From positions 1 through 39,411 of the forward strand of contig NZ_LMAK01000021.1 of the NCBI RefSeq assembly GCF_001439665.1: a stretch of 39,411 nt of DNA. Direction: 5' to 3'. This document shows positions 33,072 to 39,411 of the stretch, piece by piece (positions within the stretch are counted from its first letter, which is position 1; each line of letters starts with the position of its first letter). The notes beneath the pieces were generated by a model. It made no database searches and was not told the origin of the DNA. It saw only the letters and a list, made by a program, of their open reading frames with translations. This DNA comes from Formosa algae. GTDB lineage: Bacteria > Bacteroidota > Bacteroidia > Flavobacteriales > Flavobacteriaceae. The position numbers and the translations under genes were made by a program.

Positions 33072-33749
33072 TTAAATTTTATTTGCTCTTAACATTTCTC
33101 TTTTTCCCGGCGGTCCTGGAATACGTACAACATTAAAACCTACAGCTTGCATAGCACGTCTAGCATTACCTTGTGCACAATAAGTTACTAAAACACCACC
33201 TGGTTTTAAAGCCTTATACATAATTTTAAAAACAGATTCTCCCCATAAATCAGGTTGAACTCTAGGTCCAAAAGCATCAAAATAAATAATATCGTGTAGC
33301 GCATTGTCTTCAATATTATTAAATGATTTTTGTTGTTTGGTTAACAAAAAAGAAGAAGTAATATCGTGTTTAGTATCCCATGAACACTCGTGAAGCTTAT
33401 TGAAAAGACCTTCAAAACGACCGTCTTGTATAGACTGTGCATAATTAATATGATGTAAATCTTCTGCCGTTATCGGATACGCTTCTACACCCGTGTATTC
33501 TATTTTACAATGTAATGTTTCGGCTTCTAAACAAGTTAAAAAAGCATTTAAACCTGTACCAAAACCAATTTCTAAAACAGATAGTGATTCGGAACTTTCC
33601 TTATGCTCTAAAGTGTAATATAACCCGGCTTTAATAAACACATGCAAAGCTTCTTGTATGGCCCCATGCCTAGAGTGGTATGTTTCATCTAACTCTGGCA
33701 AATAAATGGTAGAAGATCCATCTGCAGTTGTAATAAATTTACGTTCCAA
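33072..33749 (-). CDS. mnmD: tRNA U34 methyltransferase MnmD
   Basis: This 225-residue SAM-dependent methyltransferase lacks the C-terminal FAD oxidase domain of MnmC. It therefore corresponds to stand-alone MnmD, which makes the 5-methylaminomethyl-2-thiouridine at tRNA position 34. The N terminus ITTADGSSTIYLPELDETYHS is the family start. The SAM motif is VLEIGFGTGLNA at 58-69, and the catalytic segment is DIIYFDAFGPRVQPDLW. The start is TTG at 33749; no ATG precedes it in frame before the family homology. A separate FAD partner, if any, is not in this window. It is the first gene of a unit with the pentapeptide protein. Confidence 0.92.
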   Translation of the reverse strand: MERKFITTADGSSTIYLPELDETYHSRHGAIQEALHVFIKAGLYYTLEHKESSESLSVLEIGFGTGLNAFLTCLEAETLHCKIEYTGVEAYPITAEDLHHINYAQSIQDGRFEGLFNKLHECSWDTKHDITSSFLLTKQQKSFNNIEDNALHDIIYFDAFGPRVQPDLWGESVFKIMYKALKPGGVLVTYCAQGNARRAMQAVGFNVVRIPGPPGKREMLRANKI

Positions 33750-33917
33750 AACAATGAATTTAGTGAAAGATTAATCTAAATATTAAAATTGAAAATGAAG
33801 GATTTACTATTTTCAATACTCAATTAATTCGAAACGTAAATATAAGCGATTTTTAAAAATTTTATACTACTTTTAGGCTATATTTAAATACTGTTTAATC
33901 TAGTAAATTGTAATATT

Positions 33918-34973
33918 TTGACAAATACGATTGAAATTACAAAAGCACAAACAAGCAAGATACATGAAGTGGATTTTGAGAATTTGTCTTTTGGTAAAGT
34001 TTTCACAGATCACATGTTTATTTGTGATTTTAAAAATGGCGAATGGCAGCAGCCTGAGATTACGCCTTATGCACCTTTAACTTTAGATCCTTCTGCTCGT
34101 GTTTTTCATTACGGCCAAGCTGTTTTTGAAGGCATGAAAGCATTTAAGGACGATGCTAATAAAGTCTGGTTATTTAGACCAGAAGACAATCTGCTAAGAA
34201 TAAACAAATCTGCAGAACGTTTAGCAATGCCTGAATTCCCTAAAGACGTCTTTATGGAAGGGTTAAAAGCTCTAATTAATTTGGATGAAGCTTGGGTAAA
34301 ACCTGGTTTTGGAAACTCACTTTATATTAGACCTTTTGTTATTGCTACAGAGCCTGCAATTGCAGCATCTCCGGCTCTAGAATATAAATTCTTAATTATC
34401 TGTTCTCCAGCGCAGTCTTATTACTCTGGAGATGTACGTGTTTTAATTGCAGAACAATTTAGTAGATCTGCTAATGGTGGAGTTGGTTTTGCAAAAGCTG
34501 CCGGAAACTATGCGGCACAATTTTACCCTACAAGTTTAGCAAACCAAGAAGGTTTTCAGCAAATAATATGGACCGATGCAGATACTCATGAGTTTCTAGA
34601 AGAAGCAGGAACAATGAATGTCTTCTTTAGAATTAACGATACCTTAGTTACGGCGCCAACAAACGAACGTATTTTAGATGGTATTACACGTAAAAGTATC
34701 ATACAAATTGCTCAAGATTCTGGAATCGCTGTAGAAGTAAGACCTATTAAAGTAAGTGAACTTATAGAAGCAAGTAAAAGCGGAGCTTTAAAAGAAATTT
34801 TTGGTTCTGGTACAGCAGCTGTTGTGAGTCCGATTTCTGCTTTCTCTTATAAAGGTGATGTTTTTGAAATCCCTAAAGACGTAAAAAGTTTCTCTTCAAT
34901 ATTTAAAGAGAAACTACTTAACATACAATATAACAAATCTGAAGACCCTTACGGTTGGAGACAAAGTATATAA
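33918..34973 (+). CDS. ilvE: Branched-chain amino acid aminotransferase
   Basis: This 351-residue fold-IV PLP transaminase interconverts leucine, isoleucine and valine with their keto acids. Lys193 in FAKAAGNYAA binds PLP. Other landmarks are HYGQAVFEGMKAF (64-76), LYIRPF, the acidic EAGTMNVFF, and GITRKSII with a phosphate-binding Thr and Arg. The C-terminal segment has GSGTAAVVSPI. The start is TTG at 33918. No in-frame ATG is found upstream close to it, and the residues after it (TNTIEITKA) fit the family N terminus. It is divergent from mnmD. No other ilv or leu gene is present, so it stands alone as often in Bacteroidota. A terminator follows. Confidence 0.94.
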   Translation: MTNTIEITKAQTSKIHEVDFENLSFGKVFTDHMFICDFKNGEWQQPEITPYAPLTLDPSARVFHYGQAVFEGMKAFKDDANKVWLFRPEDNLLRINKSAERLAMPEFPKDVFMEGLKALINLDEAWVKPGFGNSLYIRPFVIATEPAIAASPALEYKFLIICSPAQSYYSGDVRVLIAEQFSRSANGGVGFAKAAGNYAAQFYPTSLANQEGFQQIIWTDADTHEFLEEAGTMNVFFRINDTLVTAPTNERILDGITRKSIIQIAQDSGIAVEVRPIKVSELIEASKSGALKEIFGSGTAAVVSPISAFSYKGDVFEIPKDVKSFSSIFKEKLLNIQYNKSEDPYGWRQSI

Positions 34974-34979
34974 ATGTAG

Positions 34980-35005
34980 AAAGAGCGACTTAACCGTCGC
35001 TCTTT
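34980..35005. terminator. Terminator between ilvE and the MazG-like gene
   Basis: A 10-base-pair stem AAAGAGCGAC (34980-34989) with GTCGCTCTTT (34996-35005) has a 6-base loop. A long T-run continues to about 35011. It begins 6 bases after ilvE. Confidence 0.85.
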
Positions 35006-35009
35006 TTTT

Positions 35010-35396
35010 TTATTTCTCTAAAATGGAAACCAAGTCTGGATTAAAATAATTTGGGCCTTTAAGCACTTTACCGTCTGCTCTGTAAATTGGTTCACCATTA
35101 GCATCTAACTTACTCATATTACTTCGCTGTATTTCATTAAACACATCTTCTATTTTATGCTGCAAACCATGTTCTATAATGGTCCCACATAAAATATAAA
35201 GCATATCGCCTAAAGCATCAGCAATCTCTACAAGATCTTTATTATTAGCTGCTTCTAAATACTCTTCATTTTCTTCTTTCATTAAATTATAACGCAACAT
35301 GGTTTTATCCTGACCCAAATCGGATAATGGTGATTCGCTATACCCTAATTTAAATGCGGTATGAAATGCTTTTACAGCCTCTATTTTATTCTTCAT
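35010..35396 (-). CDS. MazG-like nucleoside triphosphate pyrophosphohydrolase
   Basis: This 128-residue all-alpha NTP pyrophosphohydrolase has the metal-binding pattern EENEEYLEA at 41-49 and EIADALGD at 57-64 (Glu41, Glu42, Glu45, Glu58, Asp61 or Asp64). The C-terminal tail ANGEPIYRADGKVLKGPNYFNPDL is characteristic of the phage-like MazG/HisE-related subgroup. Relatives act on phosphoribosyl-ATP or house-clean noncanonical nucleotides. Substrate choice is unknown. No his genes are nearby, so HisE is less likely. It is convergent with ilvE and shares its terminator region. Confidence 0.85.
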   Translation of the reverse strand: MKNKIEAVKAFHTAFKLGYSESPLSDLGQDKTMLRYNLMKEENEEYLEAANNKDLVEIADALGDMLYILCGTIIEHGLQHKIEDVFNEIQRSNMSKLDANGEPIYRADGKVLKGPNYFNPDLVSILEK

Positions 35397-35415
35397 ATTA
35401 TTAAAATATTATAAA

Positions 35416-35446
35416 TTTGATTACATTTACAAACTTGATAATTTTG
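35416..35446 (+). promoter_or_regulatory. Consensus promoter upstream of the small membrane protein gene
   Basis: TTTG (35416-35419) and TAATTTTG (35439-35446) are separated by exactly 19 bases, matching both boxes of the Bacteroidota consensus. It points to the gene at 35529 with a leader of about 75 bases. Confidence 0.65.
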
Positions 35447-35528
35447 CAATTAAATCTTATTTTTTAAGCAACTTATCAAGTTTTTAAAACTCTAGTATCG
35501 TATTTTTAATTAATTCGCATCACACCCC

Positions 35529-35717
35529 ATGTTTACAAATGGTCAACTAATTTTTGGAGCCTTATTTTTTATAGTTTTTGTTATTTCTATATTCTACACC
35601 TATAAAAAAGATTTTGCTCTTCATAAAAAATATTACAATGGTAGTATATGGGTACTTGTTGGTTTTATTGCTTTTTTACTTTTTATAATTAGCATAAAAC
35701 TTATTTTTAAAGGATAA
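35529..35717 (+). CDS. Small two-helix membrane protein
   Basis: This 62-residue protein has two hydrophobic segments, around residues 7-24 (LIFGALFFIVFVISIFYT) and 41-59 (IWVLVGFIAFLLFIISIKL). A short positive loop lies between them (YKKDFALHKKYYNGS), so both termini would face the same side. There is no signal peptide cleavage site or known domain. It is preceded by a well-matched promoter and separated from the next gene by about 140 bases. Such small flavobacterial membrane proteins have no known function. The clear promoter and two intact helices support its reality. Confidence 0.75.
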   Translation: MFTNGQLIFGALFFIVFVISIFYTYKKDFALHKKYYNGSIWVLVGFIAFLLFIISIKLIFKG

Positions 35718-35861
35718 ACGTTATCTAAACCTTACACCAAATACTTACAGTTTTATCATTTTACTGTAAATGTATCCATTAAGCATACTTAATCTTAAAA
35801 AAACATGCTTTTTTAAGATATTATATATTATTTTCCGATCTTGATCAAAACATCACGGAAA

Positions 35862-37172
35862 ATGAAATTTCAATACAACCTTATAATTATTGTCTGCTTA
35901 ACATGTTTTTCTAACTCAGTTTTAGCACAAAATTATATTGGACATACTGTAGATAATTATGCAGGAATTCAAAGCGTAATTTACAACCCTGCGACTGGAG
36001 TTGATTCTAAAATGAAACTTGACATTAACATATTCTCTACTAGTGCTTTTGCCGCTAGTGACTATTATGGTATAAAGTTAAAGAACTTATTTGATTCGGG
36101 AAACACATTTGACACCGATGAAGACACCAAAACCTTTCCTAAGAACAACAATAATTTCTATGTAAATTTAGATATCATGCTCCCTTCTGTAATGCTAAAT
36201 ATTGATGACAATAATAGTATTGCACTTATTTCTCGTGTGAGAACCTTTGGTAATATCAATAAAATTAATGGAGAATTATTTGAAAACTATGAGAATGAAT
36301 TTGATGACACTGAAGATTTTAGCTTTGAAAACGACGAATTTACAGGCACAATTCACGCTTGGGCAGAAGTTGGACTCTCTTACGGACGCGTACTTTATAA
36401 CGAGAATAATCATAAAATAAAAGGAGGTATTACCTTAAAATATTTACAAGGTTTGGGTGCTGCGTTTATGAGTACAAACGGTATGCAAGGAAATTATACG
36501 GCCTCTGAAAACACTTTAGCAACCACAGGTAATTTAGTGTACGGTGTTACTGGAGATTTTGATAGCGATGATATTAAATACGAAGATTTAGGTTCTGGTT
36601 TTGGTGCAGATATTGGTTTTATATACCAATGGAATAATGCGCAAACTACAGATACAAACCTTCAAACAGACTATAAATTAAAGCTAGGTTTGTCTGTAAC
36701 AGATATAGGATCTATTAGTTATGACGACACAGAAATTTCTGATTACGATTTAAATGAAACTATTAACCCTAATGGAAATGATGTAGACGATCTGGACGAT
36801 TTATACGATTACACTTCTGAAATTAAAACGGTAAAAATAAAACTACCAACAGCTATTCACCTATTTGCAGATTATAATATAACTAACCGTTTTTATGTGA
36901 GTGCACAAGCTGATATTTCAGTAGTTAAACCGGACAATTCTCAGACATCGAACAGCTTAAATACGTTTATAGTAACACCGCGTTTAGAAAGCAAATGGTT
37001 TAGTATGTATATGCCTTTTGGTTTCAGACAATATGAGGATTTTGGAGTTGGTCTAGGATTAAGGGCTGGACCATTAACTATTGGGTCAAGTTCCCTAATT
37101 TCTAATTTAGTGTCCGATTCTTCAAAATCTGCAGATGTATATATCGGTTTAAAAGTGCCTATTTATAGATAA
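35862..37172 (+). CDS. DUF5723 outer-membrane beta-barrel-like protein
   Basis: This 436-residue exported protein has a signal peptide (MKFQYNLIIIVCLTCFSNSVLAQ, cleaved after about 23). The mature part begins NYIGHTVDNYAGIQSVIYNPA, the characteristic opening of DUF5723, in which homologues lie on the outer membrane. The rest is alternating strand-like sequence with many Asp/Asn turns and ends in SADVYIGLKVPIYR, an outer-membrane-like final strand. I start at the ATG at 35862; a TTG at 35841 is in frame but would precede the signal peptide by 7 residues. No partner is evident. Function is unknown. Confidence 0.8.
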   Translation: MKFQYNLIIIVCLTCFSNSVLAQNYIGHTVDNYAGIQSVIYNPATGVDSKMKLDINIFSTSAFAASDYYGIKLKNLFDSGNTFDTDEDTKTFPKNNNNFYVNLDIMLPSVMLNIDDNNSIALISRVRTFGNINKINGELFENYENEFDDTEDFSFENDEFTGTIHAWAEVGLSYGRVLYNENNHKIKGGITLKYLQGLGAAFMSTNGMQGNYTASENTLATTGNLVYGVTGDFDSDDIKYEDLGSGFGADIGFIYQWNNAQTTDTNLQTDYKLKLGLSVTDIGSISYDDTEISDYDLNETINPNGNDVDDLDDLYDYTSEIKTVKIKLPTAIHLFADYNITNRFYVSAQADISVVKPDNSQTSNSLNTFIVTPRLESKWFSMYMPFGFRQYEDFGVGLGLRAGPLTIGSSSLISNLVSDSSKSADVYIGLKVPIYR

Positions 37173-37238
37173 AACGATTAAAAAGTACGCATATATAAAG
37201 AAGAAATAGGCTTTTTAAAAAATTGATATAAAATTGAT

Positions 37239-37246
37239 TACCTTTG
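37239..37246 (+). promoter_or_regulatory. -7 box for the SRPBCC-GyrI-like gene
   Basis: TACCTTTG is an exact -7 match 22 bases before the ATG. TTTA at 37214-37217 could be a -33 element with a 21-base spacer. Confidence 0.45.
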
Positions 37247-37268
37247 ATATTATTACAATTTTTCATCA

Positions 37269-38327
37269 ATGAAATCCACCAAATATATCTTATTTTTGCT
37301 TCTTATAGCGTTCATTGGATCTTCAATATATATTGCCGTTCAACCTAACGATATAAGCTTCTCGAAAACACAAACAATCGCTGCTCCGCAAGTAGTGACT
37401 TATAATTATATAAACAATTTAAATCATTGGAGCTCTTGGGTGCCTTGGAAAAAAACGAGCACATCAGAATCTAATTCAAATAGCAAAGAATACACGTGGT
37501 TACAAGACAATTCTATTGGAAGAATTTCTACAATTGCATCGTCAAAACCATCGCATATACAACAAGAACTTATTTTTCATGATTATCCTAAATCAGAATT
37601 AGAATGGAAAATAGACTCTGTATCTCCAAAAACCTCAACAGTAACGTTAAGCATGAACAGCAAAAATATTTCGTTTAAGAAAAAAGCTTACTATGCCTTT
37701 TTTGGAACTCCAGAAGTAGATCTGGCTCCAAAATTTGAAACAAGCCTTATCGCTTTAGATTCTGCTATTGTAAAAAGCATGAACGTGTATAGCATTACTA
37801 TTAACGGTATTACAAATCATAGTGGCGGATATTATTTATATAATTCAGCGACAAGCTCTATAGATACTTATAAAAGCAAAGTCCATAAGATGATGACTGA
37901 AATCACGCAGTATGTTACCGAAAATCAAATTCCTATGGCTGGTTTTCCGTACGTATTGTATCATGATTGGGACGAAGAAAACAATACAGTTTCCTTTTCA
38001 TGCTGTATACCTACAACAACACAAATAATAAGCACTAACGATAAAATTTCGTCAGGTTTACTACCCGCTTTTAAAACACTAAAAACTACTTTAAAAGGCG
38101 ATTACAAATATTTAGACGAAGCTTGGGAAACAACTCTGAAACATATAAATACGAATAATTTAGCTAAAGCAGAAAGCAATATAACGTTAGAGAGTTTTAT
38201 AACAAACCCGCAATACAAAGCAAATCCTGCAGATTGGATTACAGAAATTTACGTGGCTCTAGAAGAAAACCAAGATTCTATCCCACAAGGATATTCTAAT
38301 TTAAAATTACCCCTTAACAACAACTAA
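37269..38327 (+). CDS. Membrane-anchored SRPBCC and GyrI-like effector-binding domain protein
   Basis: This 352-residue protein has an N-terminal hydrophobic helix (about 5-24, YILFLLLIAFIGSSIYIAV) that should anchor it in the inner membrane. The next 140 residues resemble an SRPBCC (polyketide cyclase/START-like) domain with NHWSSWVPWKK. From about 175 to 310 the sequence looks like the GyrI/AraC effector-binding domain (MAGFPYVLYHDWDEENNTV, PTTTQI), which lacks any DNA-binding part here. This architecture is known in Bacteroidota but its ligand is not. It is 15 bases upstream of crcB, so the two are co-transcribed. Confidence 0.8.
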   Translation: MKSTKYILFLLLIAFIGSSIYIAVQPNDISFSKTQTIAAPQVVTYNYINNLNHWSSWVPWKKTSTSESNSNSKEYTWLQDNSIGRISTIASSKPSHIQQELIFHDYPKSELEWKIDSVSPKTSTVTLSMNSKNISFKKKAYYAFFGTPEVDLAPKFETSLIALDSAIVKSMNVYSITINGITNHSGGYYLYNSATSSIDTYKSKVHKMMTEITQYVTENQIPMAGFPYVLYHDWDEENNTVSFSCCIPTTTQIISTNDKISSGLLPAFKTLKTTLKGDYKYLDEAWETTLKHINTNNLAKAESNITLESFITNPQYKANPADWITEIYVALEENQDSIPQGYSNLKLPLNNN

Positions 38328-38342
38328 TACCAACTAGCACAA

Positions 38343-38714
38343 ATGAAACAATTAGTTTTGGTTTTTATTGGTGGAGGTTTGGGTAGTGTATTACGTTTTA
38401 CTATTAGCAAATATATAAACGATGCCAGTACAGGAATTCCCTATGGTACTTTTTTAGCTAATATATTGGGAAGTTTATTAATTGGTATTATTCTAGGTTT
38501 GGCAGACAAGAACCATTTAATTACACATAACTATACTTTACTATTGGCAACCGGATTTTGCGGTGGCTTAACAACATTCTCTACTTTTGCCTTTGAGAAT
38601 CATGTGTTTTTAAAAACTGGAGATTTTGTAAACTTTGCATTATACACGTTATTCACGATTATAATTGGCTTTCTAGCTGTGTTTTTAGGCGTATTTCTTA
38701 TTAAGAATATTTAG
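38343..38714 (+). CDS. crcB: Fluoride channel CrcB/Fluc
   Basis: This 123-residue protein has four membrane helices. Family motifs are GGGLGSVLRF (10-19), Asn40 in FLANILGSLLIG, and GFCGGLTTFSTFAFE at 71-85, which contains the pore Phe and Thr residues. It works as an antiparallel dimer to export fluoride. Size and motifs are typical. The gap to the preceding gene is only 15 bases, so there is no room for a fluoride riboswitch directly upstream. Its TAG stop overlaps the convergent gene's stop by 4 bases. Confidence 0.94.
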   Translation: MKQLVLVFIGGGLGSVLRFTISKYINDASTGIPYGTFLANILGSLLIGIILGLADKNHLITHNYTLLLATGFCGGLTTFSTFAFENHVFLKTGDFVNFALYTLFTIIIGFLAVFLGVFLIKNI

Positions 38715-39322
38715 TGCTTCTCGAAAGCTTTAACTCCTGCTTTTATTTCTGTATTTAAAAAATTTGCTCTTGGCACGATAGGACAAGAATACTTTTCGTT
38801 ATACGCGCAATAAGGATTAAATGCCGTATTAAAATCGATGGTAATACTAGTATCTGTTTTCTTATTGTTAATCGGAACTTCAATATAACGCCCTCCACCA
38901 TAAGTAGAGCCACCATTGGTAAGATCTAAAAAGGGAAGAAACAAATAATCTCTAGGTCCTTCTTCTTCTAACAAATCTTCACTCTCATAAATTTTAAGTT
39001 CGAAATCTTGATCTTTAATTTTAAAGTTTACAATACCAAAAACACGTTCTTTAGACATACGGTCTGTTGTGGTTGGCATTTCAAAATACGTACTATCGGG
39101 TGTGCGTGTGAGTTTAGCTTTTACAATGTAGGCAGAATCTACTTCAAAAAAATCTAAGCCTTTAAACACTTTTCTGTCCTTCTTTTTTAAAGGTGACTTA
39201 CTTGCATCTTTAAAACTAGAATTTAACGCCATCTGAAACGGTGTATCTCCAACCAAAGGTTCTTTATTCTGAAAACAAGAACACAAAGAAAAAAACAATG
39301 CGATATATAAAAGTGACTTCAT
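38711..39322 (-). CDS. DUF1684 lipoprotein
   Basis: This 203-residue protein begins with a lipoprotein-type signal peptide whose lipidated residue is probably Cys16 (LCSC). The DUF1684 core follows: KKDRKVFKGLDFFEVDSAYI, then YEMPTTTDR-like and DYLFLPFLDLTNGGSTYGGGRY. The final metal- or ligand-binding-like segment is ITIDFNTAFNPYCAYNEKYSCPI, rich in Asn, Tyr and two Cys. The family is widespread in Bacteroidota and has no known activity. The convergent overlap with crcB (38711-38714) is 4 bases. A TATTTTTG box lies upstream (39341-39348). Confidence 0.88.
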   Translation of the reverse strand: MKSLLYIALFFSLCSCFQNKEPLVGDTPFQMALNSSFKDASKSPLKKKDRKVFKGLDFFEVDSAYIVKAKLTRTPDSTYFEMPTTTDRMSKERVFGIVNFKIKDQDFELKIYESEDLLEEEGPRDYLFLPFLDLTNGGSTYGGGRYIEVPINNKKTDTSITIDFNTAFNPYCAYNEKYSCPIVPRANFLNTEIKAGVKAFEKH

Positions 39323-39340
39323 TTAAATAAATTTGAATTT

Positions 39341-39348
39341 CAAAAATA
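39341..39348 (-). promoter_or_regulatory. -7 box for the DUF1684 gene
   Basis: TATTTTTG on the minus strand is an exact -7 match, 18 bases upstream of the ATG at 39322. The -33 element is not clear. Confidence 0.4.
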
Positions 39349-39411
39349 CAACTTATCGTTTTTTTATCTAGATTTGAATCAGAAAATATCACCAATCGTG
39401 TTAAACAAAAA

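Noticed and set aside
38328-38342. Fluoride riboswitch before crcB
   Set aside because: The gap is 15 bases, too short for the aptamer, and the upstream gene lies in the same transcript.

Overview
The window looks like ordinary chromosome from a marine-type member of the Flavobacteriaceae (phylum Bacteroidota). It is AT-rich. It encodes a type IX secretion system (T9SS) cargo protein with a type B sorting domain, families largely typical of Bacteroidota (DUF5723, DUF1684, DUF6090-like), and flavobacterial versions of housekeeping genes. Several gaps carry the Bacteroidota promoter form TTTG-N19-21-TAnnTTTG. Shine-Dalgarno sequences are weak or absent. I see no rRNA, tRNA, CRISPR array, prophage, insertion sequence or integrase.

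Layout. 1-2113: a surface glycan/lipopolysaccharide patch, with a partial CDP-glycerol glycerophosphotransferase-like gene, an overlapping family 2 glycosyltransferase, and a convergent Kdo/WaaP-type kinase-like gene. 2218-5890: tRNA maturation (threonylcarbamoyl-AMP synthase, CCA-adding enzyme), heme A synthase and a pRiA4b ORF-3/TnpR-passenger-like protein. 5891-8786: an unassigned protein with kinase-like motifs, then a two-gene ABC exporter. 8825-14035: the T9SS cargo protein, uvrB and a TerB-like protein. 14393-20007: a one-repeat DUF1456 protein with a basic tail, sucC, lysA and the nadA-nadB operon. 20206-23943: a DUF6090-like membrane protein, a DinB-like and an M28 peptidase secreted pair, and a PPK2 kinase. 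24294-28584: a probable four-gene operon read leftward (ABC ATPase, ABC-2 permease, MscS channel, sigma-54-type response regulator). 28884-31429: grpE-dnaJ and a divergent YceI lipoprotein. 31486-35396: TIGR01777 oxidoreductase, pentapeptide protein, mnmD, ilvE and a MazG-like pyrophosphohydrolase. 35529-39322: a two-helix small membrane protein, a DUF5723 outer-membrane protein, an SRPBCC-GyrI-like fusion, crcB and a DUF1684 lipoprotein.

Most transcription units end in clear hairpin terminators, seven of which I list. I did not find a clearly new multi-gene system. The items most worth a second look are: the unassigned protein at 5891-6952, which has D-x4-N and DFD motifs like an atypical kinase; a DnaJ that has lost the first and fourth zinc-finger repeats; the response regulator with no DNA-binding domain and a GAFTSA loop, encoded with a mechanosensitive channel and an ABC exporter; a short DUF1456 protein fused to a histone-like tail; a relic-like leader and short reading frame at 28683-28829; and -7 boxes placed so close to start codons that the mRNAs may be leaderless.
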